30,533 bases of DNA, from contig CABUQG010000021.1 of the NCBI GenBank assembly GCA_902493535.1, positions 1 through 30,533 of the forward strand, in the 5' to 3' direction. The translations under genes were made by a program, and so were the position numbers. The DNA is from an uncultured Collinsella sp. (GTDB lineage: Bacteria > Actinomycetota > Coriobacteriia > Coriobacteriales > Coriobacteriaceae). The notes under the pieces were generated by a model that saw only the letters and a list, made by a program, of their open reading frames with translations, was not told where the DNA came from and ran no database searches. Below, piece by piece: positions 7,738 through 17,352 of the stretch. Numbering within the stretch: position 1 is the stretch's first letter; the number at the start of each line of letters is the position of its first letter.

Positions 7738-7762
7738 CGCCGCTTCTGAGCGGCGTGTTTTT
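7738..7762 (+). terminator. Terminator-like hairpin in the leader of the 7778 operon
   Basis: CGCCGCT/AGCGGCG form a 7-bp stem with a TCTG loop, followed by TGTTTTTCTT. The hairpin ends about 20 bases before the ATG at 7778, and the ribosome binding site follows directly. No promoter fits after it, so transcription of the operon would have to read through. It may also end recR transcription. Confidence 0.6.
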
Positions 7763-7777
7763 CTTGGAGGAGAACGC

Positions 7778-8683
7778 ATGCGGCCCGGTGGCACTCAGAC
7801 AAAGCGCGGCGCCGCGGTGCGCATGCGACGCCGACTGGGCTTGGCGCCGCGGGCGTACGCACTGCTGTCCTGCTCGCTGGTGCTGGTCATAGCTGGCGTT
7901 TCTGCCTATGGCATGACCGTGCCGTCCATGATGCAGGCGCATACCGCACGCGAACCGCACGTGGGGCATGAGGTCAAAAGTGATCTGGGTACCACGACTG
8001 GATATGCTTGGGCAAGTGTGGTCGCGCATATTGTGTTTGGCACCGACGATGCGGACGGCGCCGAGGCCCCGGACAACGAAGTCACGCTTGCCAATGGCAA
8101 AACCATCGTGCTCACCAACACCAAGATCATCGATCGGTTGTCCAACAATAGCGTGGCGGCAACGGTGAATAAAGTCGAGCAGCAGAAGGAGCAGGACGCC
8201 CAGCAGTCCGGAAAGCCCGGTAGCTCGGATACTTCTGGCTCCGGCTCGGATTCATCGAGTTCGGGCGGCGGCTCTGGGTCGGGTTCCTCTACCGGAGGGT
8301 CTGGAAACGGCGGCTCGACGGGCGGCAACACTGACAACGATGCAAACTCCGGTGGCCTTTCCGCTGCTGAGGAAGAGAGCATTCACAGTTGGCTTGTGAC
8401 CAAGTACAACATGCTCGACGGCTATGTTTCTCGTGCCAATGACGTGGTCTCGACCTATAACTCTACGGGAGATCCCAGGCCGTGCGACAGCCTGGTCGGG
8501 GAGATGTTTGTCATTCGAGCCGAGTTCGGTCGTCAGACATTCTCGCCCCGGTCTAAGTGGTATCAGCAGTATGCCAATCTGTGGGGCTGTTATACCAACC
8601 TATGTCAATGGGTCGGCCATTACGGCGATGATGACGTCGCACTCGGTAACTTCAACAATAACGTGGCGGCGCTTGCCCTATGA
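7778..8683 (+). CDS. Membrane-anchored extracytoplasmic protein with Ser/Gly linker
   Basis: A 301-aa protein I cannot assign to a family. The N-terminus is strongly basic (RMRRRLGLAPR), then one membrane helix at ~27-46, so the remainder should face outside. Residues ~54-135 form a small mixed region (NEVTLANGKTIVLTN). Residues ~143-193 are a low-complexity Ser/Gly/Thr/Asn linker, which could be a cell-wall spanning spacer. Residues ~195-301 are a helical domain with three cysteines and several Trp/Tyr residues. ATG 7778 has GGAGGAG five bases upstream. Its TGA overlaps the ATG of the kinase gene (ATGA), so the two are translationally coupled. The arrangement suggests an external sensor or effector of the kinase and FHA protein; this is inference. 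Confidence 0.78.
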   Translation: MRPGGTQTKRGAAVRMRRRLGLAPRAYALLSCSLVLVIAGVSAYGMTVPSMMQAHTAREPHVGHEVKSDLGTTTGYAWASVVAHIVFGTDDADGAEAPDNEVTLANGKTIVLTNTKIIDRLSNNSVAATVNKVEQQKEQDAQQSGKPGSSDTSGSGSDSSSSGGGSGSGSSTGGSGNGGSTGGNTDNDANSGGLSAAEEESIHSWLVTKYNMLDGYVSRANDVVSTYNSTGDPRPCDSLVGEMFVIRAEFGRQTFSPRSKWYQQYANLWGCYTNLCQWVGHYGDDDVALGNFNNNVAALAL

Positions 8684-10524
8684 TGACCGATCTTGCATCC
8701 ACCACACCACAATCGCTCGGTCGCGATCCCATGGTCGGCCTGCGCCTGGCGCGTGTCGACGGGTTTGAGCCGGCCATTGCGCTCGGTCAGGACGAACTGC
8801 CTGCCTATCTGCGTCGTTTTACGATGCTGTTTGCCGACGATGCCACCATGCGCCGTGGCGGTATCGGCCGCGTGACGCGTGCCGTCAACGCCCAAGGCGA
8901 GGCCGTGGCACTCAAGCAGCTCATCTTGCCGACGCGCGATGAGTTTGACGACGATGCCGCTCACGAGGCGCTGGTCGCCAAGTTCAAGGCGGCGTTTCGC
9001 GAGGAATACGAATGCCATCGCGCCCTTTCGGGCCTTAAGGGCTTTCCCCGCCTCTATGGCTGGGGCGAGGTCGACGGTGTGCCTGCAATTATCATGGAAT
9101 GGGTCGAGGGCGAGACGCTTGCCCGCTTGCGTTCGCGACTCGCCGTGGACGATGCCGGACGCCTGTCGCCGCTTGTGGCGGCGCGTCTGGGTCGCGACCT
9201 GTTCGATCTGCTCTGCCGTATGAGCCTGGTGGGCGAGGGCTTTGTCCATCGCGATATCTCGCCCGCTAATATTATGGTGCGTACGGCGCGCCTGCCGCTT
9301 GACCGACAGCTTGCCGAGGGCACCTTTGACCTGTGCCTGATCGACTTTGGCTCGTCGCTGGCGCTCGAGCCTGCGTCGGCCGTGGCCGGTGCCGGCGGCA
9401 AGGCGTCGTTTACGGAGCGTTATGCCACGCTGCGTCGCGCGACGGTTGCCTATGCCCCGCCCGAGATGCTCACCGACGATATTCCCGACCTGCGCGCTTT
9501 GCGTATGTCGCCGGCGATCGACGTCTATGCCGCGGCAAGCACGGTTTACGAGCTCATTGCCGGCGTCGCGCCATACGAAGCCGCGCCGGGCACTTCGGGC
9601 ACCTCGGGTTCGCGCAAAAAGACGCGCGACATCGCCAGCCCCTATCGTCTCAAGATGGACACGCGGCCCGACTATCCCATTGGTGTCCATGCGCCCGGTT
9701 GTGATTTGACTCAGCTGCTTCGTCGTGAGCCCGATGTGGCGCTCGCCGCGGCCGAGCAGGCCCAGCAGCTAGGGCTTGAGCCGGATTCCGAAGAGCTACG
9801 CGATGCGCTGGCGTTTGTCGATGCCCAGCTGTTCGACGTGGTGATGGCCTGTCTGTCCAGCCATCAAAAAGATCGTCCCGAGCCGGCGGCGGTCGAGGCG
9901 GCGCTCTCGGCGTTTTGTGACCACTATGCGCAAAATGTCGGTCGTTCGCTCCGCGGCGAGCCGCTCACGCCGTGCCCCATGGATGCGTCTGGCCGCGCGG
10001 TTCATCGCGCGCTGATGGTCGGCGCGACGGTCGTCTGTGGCGTGGTTTGGGCTGTGGTCGTGGTTTCGGCCGCGCTGCTGGCGTCGGGCGCTCGCGTGAC
10101 GGCGACTTTGGGATCGCTCGTGTGGTCTGGGTCGCTACCGGGTATTATTGCCGCACTGGCGTTGGCGCTGCCAGGCATAGCCGGCGTTGCCGCGGGGGCA
10201 CTTGCGCGCGATCGGCGCTCGGGCTTCCTGCAGGGTGTGCTTGCGCTTTCTGCCTGCGAGGTTCCGGTGCTGGTTGTGGCTGCATGTAGCGTATTTTCCC
10301 AACGCGCCGTGATGGGCGGCCTTGTTGCCGCTCTGGTTGCAACCTATACGCTTACGTGGTTTTTGCTTGCGATGGGCTTTGCCTTTGAACTTCCCGTTTC
10401 GGCACCGCGACGCACAAAAGCCCAGATGGCGACTCCGCTTGCCGGTGGAGCCGCAGCTGCCCGTACTTTTGGCGGACCTGTCGAAGTATCGTCCGATTCT
10501 ATTTCTACGACCAAGGAGGCCTAG
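8680..10524 (+). CDS. Membrane-bound Ser/Thr protein kinase with HRDxSPxN catalytic loop
   Basis: A 614-aa kinase. Domain ~45-430: glycine loop RRGGIGRVTRAV at 58-69, VALK Lys79, helix-C Glu near 109, hinge MEWVEGET, catalytic loop HRDISPAN (His190, Asp192, Asn197), metal-binding DFG Asp222, and APPEML at 259-264. Ser194 replaces the usual catalytic-loop lysine. The same HRDxSPxN form is known in many myxobacterial Ser/Thr kinases, so activity is plausible. A ~60-residue insert lies in the C-lobe (~290-390). Four hydrophobic segments at about 445-580 anchor the C-terminus. The gene overlaps the preceding membrane protein by ATGA and precedes the FHA gene by three bases. A second in-frame ATG directly follows the first, so the start is uncertain by one codon. 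Confidence 0.9.
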   Translation: MMTDLASTTPQSLGRDPMVGLRLARVDGFEPAIALGQDELPAYLRRFTMLFADDATMRRGGIGRVTRAVNAQGEAVALKQLILPTRDEFDDDAAHEALVAKFKAAFREEYECHRALSGLKGFPRLYGWGEVDGVPAIIMEWVEGETLARLRSRLAVDDAGRLSPLVAARLGRDLFDLLCRMSLVGEGFVHRDISPANIMVRTARLPLDRQLAEGTFDLCLIDFGSSLALEPASAVAGAGGKASFTERYATLRRATVAYAPPEMLTDDIPDLRALRMSPAIDVYAAASTVYELIAGVAPYEAAPGTSGTSGSRKKTRDIASPYRLKMDTRPDYPIGVHAPGCDLTQLLRREPDVALAAAEQAQQLGLEPDSEELRDALAFVDAQLFDVVMACLSSHQKDRPEPAAVEAALSAFCDHYAQNVGRSLRGEPLTPCPMDASGRAVHRALMVGATVVCGVVWAVVVVSAALLASGARVTATLGSLVWSGSLPGIIAALALALPGIAGVAAGALARDRRSGFLQGVLALSACEVPVLVVAACSVFSQRAVMGGLVAALVATYTLTWFLLAMGFAFELPVSAPRRTKAQMATPLAGGAAAARTFGGPVEVSSDSISTTKEA

Positions 10525-10527
10525 GTC

Positions 10528-11466
10528 ATGGCATCTCAAGTTGAGCTCACCCCATGCGGGGCCATGTTTGACATCTTTAAGCGCGCGGCGCATCTGAGCC
10601 ATATCGAGCTGTGCGGCTTGGTGCTTTCGTCCCGTCCGCTCGCCGACGGCCGCAGCCCGCAGAGCCGAGCCGCCGATCGCTCTTGGGTTTCCCGCTTTAT
10701 CGTTCGCGCGCCGGTCGGCACGCTTCAGCAGCGCTACTTTGCCGAATACGGTACCTCGGCTGCGCGTATTATGTCGCAACTGGCCCTGCGCCAGCGCAAT
10801 CCCATGGACTCCGCGGCTGTGATCAATATGGTGTGCGGTCCTGCAGGTGAACCGATGGTACGCGCGCTCGAAGAGTGCCACCAGGACACGAATCTCTATC
10901 GCAACGCGCTCGATCGCCTGTCCCAGGCGGCGGAACTCATGCCCGCCGAGCGCGCCGAGGCCGTGCTGGTGCTGTTTGTCGCCGTCGGTTGTTCGGCGGA
11001 TGTGCGGTCCTCGGTGAACTATGCCATCGACTACGCACACGCGACCTGTGGCGGAGGCACATCCACGCCGCGTTCGCTTGGCATGTCGCTGACTGCGGGC
11101 GAACGCGAACCCGCCCCGGCGCACCCCTTGGGCTTGCTGCGCGTGCAAAACAGTTTTGTCGTGAGCGCCCCGCGCTGGATTCAGCCGAGTGAGCAGGGTG
11201 TTGAGATTGGCGCGCTGGCCACTGGTGAGGGCGATATTACCGACGTCGGCGACGATGTCTCGGCCCGCCATGCCCATATCTGGTGCGATGCTCAAAATAT
11301 CTGGCACGTCGAGGACTTGTCGTCCACCAACGGAACCGTGGTGGTAAACGGGGCCACGCGCGTCTGCATTCAGGTCGAGCCCGGCCGTTCCGCCCAACTC
11401 AATCCCGGCGACGAGCTCAAGCTCGGCGAATCCACTACCTACGCCATCCTCTTCGGTGCCCTCTAG
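10528..11466 (+). CDS. FHA-domain protein, partner of the adjacent kinase
   Basis: A 312-aa soluble protein. The C-terminal third (~205-310) is an FHA domain, a phosphothreonine reader: DDVSARHAHIW has Ser245, Arg247 and His248, and DLSSTNGTVVVNG has the STNGT motif at 266-270. The usual GR of the first FHA strand is GA here, a mild deviation. The N-terminal ~200 residues are helical, with no recognised family; they include a SQAAELMPAERAEAVLVLF helix around 132-150. ATG 10528 has AAGGAGG eight bases upstream, inside the end of the kinase gene; only three bases separate the two. A REP-like repeat begins inside its stop codon. I infer it binds the autophosphorylated kinase or a shared substrate. 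No PP2C phosphatase is in the window. Confidence 0.9.
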   Translation: MASQVELTPCGAMFDIFKRAAHLSHIELCGLVLSSRPLADGRSPQSRAADRSWVSRFIVRAPVGTLQQRYFAEYGTSAARIMSQLALRQRNPMDSAAVINMVCGPAGEPMVRALEECHQDTNLYRNALDRLSQAAELMPAERAEAVLVLFVAVGCSADVRSSVNYAIDYAHATCGGGTSTPRSLGMSLTAGEREPAPAHPLGLLRVQNSFVVSAPRWIQPSEQGVEIGALATGEGDITDVGDDVSARHAHIWCDAQNIWHVEDLSSTNGTVVVNGATRVCIQVEPGRSAQLNPGDELKLGESTTYAILFGAL

Positions 11467-11498
11467 CCGGCAGTTAGGGACGTTCCTTTTCTGCCGGC
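11466..11498. repeat. REP-like hairpin repeat, copy 1
   Basis: GCCGGCAG and CTGCCGGC are perfect 8-bp arms around a core with TTAGGGACGTTCC. A 33-base stretch (11467-11499) is identical at 31 positions to 17180-17212. It is followed directly by a related word, CTTGGGGACACTCC (11500-11513). Short repeats of this kind are often spread by REP-associated tyrosine transposases, but no such gene is in the window. Confidence 0.6.
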
Positions 11499-11628
11499 AC
11501 TTGGGGACACTCCTTGGCGCGCCAGGGCCGGCCGCTCGGGACGAGGGGCCATTTCGCCCCTTGGCGGTCAGTCGGGGTAAACCTTTACCGCCCGCCTATA
11601 TTTGCCGAAATTACACTTGACGGCGGGG

Positions 11629-11634
11629 TACAAT
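11629..11634 (+). promoter_or_regulatory. Candidate -10 element of nifJ
   Basis: GGGGTACAATAAA contains TACAAT after a G run, the same form seen before other genes here. TTGACG lies only six bases upstream, too close to be its -35. Initiation near 11641 would give a leader of about 275 bases. Confidence 0.45.
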
Positions 11635-11867
11635 AAACCCGCATGCGGATTTCCGTTGCGGGCGCTTCCCATCGCCGGGGCGTGCCCGGGAGCATCCGGC
11701 ATGCGGCCTTTGCGGCGCTCGGTCATGTGCAAGACGGGCGGTCGGGTCTGTGGGGCGCATCAGCTGGCCCTCGCCTCGGCATGTCTTCTCTCCACGCCAC
11801 GTACCTGCTGCTGAGCCTGCCTGCCAGATGATTGGAAGCAACAGCGTAAATCCCATCACGCCAACAT

Positions 11868-11883
11868 CCCGGCGATCGCCGGG
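11868..11883. promoter_or_regulatory. 16-bp perfect palindrome ahead of nifJ
   Basis: CCCGGCGATCGCCGGG is a perfect palindrome ending about 20 bases before the ribosome binding site and 33 bases before the ATG. In DNA it could be an operator; in RNA it folds into a tight hairpin next to the ribosome site. Confidence 0.45.
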
Positions 11884-11915
11884 GCCTGTATACCTATATG
11901 AGAGGAGAGGGGTAT

Positions 11916-15455
<3,540 letters not shown>

Positions 15456-15465
15456 GTCTCCCACC

Positions 15466-15590
15466 GCAGGATCTGAGGGCTAACCTTCGCGTACGTCCTC
15501 GGACATGAAAGAACCCCCGCTGCGCACTACGTGCGGCGGGGGTTCTTTCGTTCTGCGGAGTGTCCGCGAAGGTTAGCCCTCAGATCCTGC
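15466..15590. repeat. Nested palindrome after nifJ (26-bp outer arms)
   Basis: The segments 15466-15491 and 15565-15590 are perfect 26-bp reverse complements. They enclose a second hairpin, 15507-15523 with 15533-15549 (17 bp, one G-U pair). The word TACGTCCTCGGA just inside the left arm (15492-15503) is repeated directly just outside the right arm (15597-15608). The inner hairpin can act as a terminator. The outer arms are far longer than termination needs. Confidence 0.8.
15507..15549. terminator. Probable bidirectional terminator after nifJ
   Basis: GAAAGAACCCCCGC pairs with GCGGGGGTTCTTTC, extended by three more pairs, around a 9-base loop. Either strand gives a GC stem ending in a T-rich arm (TTCTTTC). 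It starts about 50 bases after the nifJ stop. Confidence 0.75.
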
Positions 15591-16110
15591 TACGACTACG
15601 TCCTCGGATTGTGTGGGCGGATGAAGGACGTAGTTGGCCGGGTATTCCGTCCCCTTCGCTGTTTCGCGGCTTTGCCGCGAAACCTCGCGCCACTTTGGGG
15701 ATGGATGGGGGACTTGGCTGTTGCCGCCTTTTCGGAGCCCTTCTTTATTCCTTATGCTGGATGAAAAGCCCCTTGTTTTTGCAGGGGTGCATACTCGACT
15801 TATAAGTGCATAGAATCTCGTATAGCGCGAGTAAGATATCGCGCTGTCCGTTTTGTGTTTAGCAGAGATGTAGTTTGCATAATCCGACATAATCCTTGCT
15901 GCATTTAAATAAAGTTGCACGTAAATGGCGTAGATATGTCTGAGCTGGTGTTCTGTACGCTGAGCGGACAAAAACGACCGTTCACCGTTCCGCTATTTTC
16001 AAAATGAATAAAATGAGCGATAAAGAGAATATAAACCTTAATAAACTCGCGTATCGCACGGACGCGGGTTATTAATGGGTTGTAGGCCTTTTACAGAAAG
16101 GATTCCAGCA
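15591..16110. other. Gene-free interval between nifJ and arcC
   Basis: No credible gene. The first part is GC-rich with a perfect 9-bp hairpin (TTTCGCGGC, 15662-15670, with GCCGCGAAA, 15674-15682). From ~15725 the sequence becomes AT-rich. It contains two CATAATCC words 13 bases apart near 15880, a tandem ACCGTTC-ACCGTTC (15977-15990), and TATAAA near 16031. The arcC promoter should be here, but none of the candidates has a clean -35/-10 pair. A small RNA cannot be excluded. Confidence 0.5.
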
Positions 16111-17073
16111 ATGTCTAAGCCTCTTGGCAAGCCCGATCGTATCGTCGTCGCCCTTGGCGGCAACGCCCTCGGCAACAACCCCGTTGAGCAGATCGAGGCC
16201 GTGAGCAACACCGCTCACGCTCTCCTCGGCCTGATCGAGCAGGGCAACGAGATCATCATCACCCACGGCAACGGCCCGCAGGTTGGCATGATCCAGAACG
16301 CCTTCGCCGCTGCCCACGATGCCATCGGTACCCCCGAGATGCCGCTGCCCGAGTGCGGCGCCATGTCCCAGGGCTACATCGGCTATCACCTGCAGCAGGG
16401 CATTGGCCGCGAGATGCACAAGCGCTATAAGCGTTGGCACGCCGCAACCGTCGTCACCCAGATCGAGTGCGACCCGGACGATCCCGCGTTCAAGAACCCG
16501 ACCAAGCCGATTGGCCCCTTCTACACCGAGGAGCAGGCCAAGGAGTTCATGGCCGAGGATCCTTCCAAGGTCTTCGTCGAGGATTCCGGCCGCGGCTGGC
16601 GTCGCGTTGTCGCTTCCCCCGATCCCAAGAAGATCGTCGAGGCTGACTCCATCCTCAACCTGCTCGACAACGAGTTCATCGTCATCGCCTGCGGTGGCGG
16701 CGGCATCCCCGTCGTCCGCGACTACGAGAACAAGGGCTGCTACAAGGGCGTCCCCGCCGTCATTGACAAGGACCTGGGCGGCGAGCTGCTGGCCGAGGAC
16801 TGCGACGCTGACGTTCTGTTCCTGCTGACCGCCGTTGAGCATGTCGCCATCAACTTTGGCAAGCCCAACCAGGAGGAGCTCGAGGACATCACCGCCGACG
16901 AGGCCGAGCGCCTGGCCGACGAGGGCCAGTTCGGCAAGGGTTCCATGGAGCCCAAGGTCCGCGCCGCCATCAAGTTCGCCCGTTCCCGCAAGGGCCGCAC
17001 CTGCATCATCGGCGCTCTGGACAAGGCCGCCGAGACCATGGCCGGCCTCTCCGGTACCCGCATCCACGAGTAG
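16111..17073 (+). CDS. arcC: Carbamate kinase
   Basis: A 320-aa carbamate kinase of the amino-acid kinase fold. It catalyses the reversible transfer between carbamoyl phosphate and ADP, yielding ATP, carbamate and then ammonia and CO2. Visible motifs: VVALGGNALGNN at the N-terminus, THGNGPQVGM near 50, the CGGGGIPVV nucleotide loop near 195, a KDLGGELLAEDCDADVLFL segment near 222-240, and FGKGSMEPKVRAAIKF near 285. ATG 16111 has GAAAGGA eight bases upstream and matches the family start; an in-frame ATG at 16075 lacks a ribosome site. Arginine deiminase and ornithine carbamoyltransferase genes, the usual arc partners, are absent on both sides, so the carbamoyl phosphate source is unknown. Codon bias is strong, as in nifJ. 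A terminator follows. Confidence 0.95.
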   Translation: MSKPLGKPDRIVVALGGNALGNNPVEQIEAVSNTAHALLGLIEQGNEIIITHGNGPQVGMIQNAFAAAHDAIGTPEMPLPECGAMSQGYIGYHLQQGIGREMHKRYKRWHAATVVTQIECDPDDPAFKNPTKPIGPFYTEEQAKEFMAEDPSKVFVEDSGRGWRRVVASPDPKKIVEADSILNLLDNEFIVIACGGGGIPVVRDYENKGCYKGVPAVIDKDLGGELLAEDCDADVLFLLTAVEHVAINFGKPNQEELEDITADEAERLADEGQFGKGSMEPKVRAAIKFARSRKGRTCIIGALDKAAETMAGLSGTRIHE

Positions 17074-17095
17074 TCTCTACTCTGTTGCCTCTCTC

Positions 17096-17119
17096 GTGGG
17101 CGCCAGGCAAAGCGCCCAC
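17096..17119. repeat. Short stem-loop after arcC
   Basis: GTGGGCGC and GCGCCCAC form a perfect 8-bp stem with an 8-base loop. It has no T run and precedes the real terminator. Confidence 0.4.
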
Positions 17120-17138
17120 AAACTAGCCTCTCTTCATG

Positions 17139-17175
17139 AGCCCCGCAGTCCGCTCCGACTGCGGGGCTTTTGTTT
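17139..17175 (+). terminator. Intrinsic terminator of arcC
   Basis: AGCCCCGCAGTC (17139-17150) pairs perfectly with GACTGCGGGGCT (17157-17168) around a CGCTCC loop, followed by TTTTGTTT. A textbook factor-independent terminator. Confidence 0.92.
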
Positions 17176-17179
17176 CAAC

Positions 17180-17212
17180 CCGGCACTTAGGGACGTTCCT
17201 TTCCTGCCGGCA
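17180..17212. repeat. REP-like hairpin repeat, copy 2
   Basis: 31 of 33 bases are identical to 11467-11499. CCGGCA and TGCCGG arms flank the shared TTAGGGACGTTCC core. It lies between the arcC terminator and the inverted-repeat element at 17225. Confidence 0.6.
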
Positions 17213-17224
17213 GCCTAGGGCTGG

Positions 17225-17341
17225 TCATTGGGGACAGACTTAAATGCGTGGCACCGATCAACTGCGGAAAGCGCATCCCACAATGAGTGTCCAAAGCGGG
17301 GCACAGTTTCCCAGGTACTCATTTAAGTCTGTCCCCAATGA
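17225..17341. mobile_element. 117-bp non-coding element with 22-bp perfect inverted repeats
   Basis: Bases 17225-17246 and 17320-17341 are exact reverse complements over 22 bp (TCATTGGGGACAG... and its complement). The 73-base centre has no open frame. Just outside the right arm, CCCAATGAC (17345-17353) repeats the end word again. The arm word TTGGGGAC matches the core of the nearby REP-like repeats. The form is that of a MITE or a RAYT-mobilised REP doublet, directly downstream of the peptidase gene; I cannot tell which. An alternative is a plain long hairpin serving as a terminator for the convergent genes. Confidence 0.55.
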
Positions 17342-17352
17342 GTGCCCAATGA

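Larger units (their letters stand above)
11467..11915. other. Gene-free interval and structured nifJ leader
   Basis: This 449-base interval holds the REP-like repeat, a probable nifJ promoter, then ~275 bases of leader. The leader has several possible stems: GCATGCGGAT (11641-11650) with ATCCGGCATGC (11694-11704, one bulge), GCTTCCC/GGGAGC inside it, and a perfect palindrome at 11868-11883. No coding frame is persuasive: the plus-strand frames at 11602-11831 lack good ribosome sites. I do not recognise a known riboswitch class (no B12, TPP, SAM, FMN or T-box motifs). Confidence 0.55.

Noticed and set aside
11834..11845. GGAAGCAACAGC, resembling the SRP RNA domain IV loop
   Set aside because: The flanking bases do not pair to form the required stem, and the rest of an SRP RNA is absent.
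15573..15971. 132-aa minus-strand frame between nifJ and arcC
   Set aside because: No ribosome site, mixed composition across a terminator palindrome, and no family resemblance.
16004..16015. TGAATAAAATG, resembling half of an arginine-repressor box before arcC
   Set aside because: Only a half-site in AT-rich DNA; no second half with proper symmetry.
16072..17067. 331-aa minus-strand open frame opposite arcC
   Set aside because: Same antisense codon-bias artefact; arcC on the plus strand is unambiguous.
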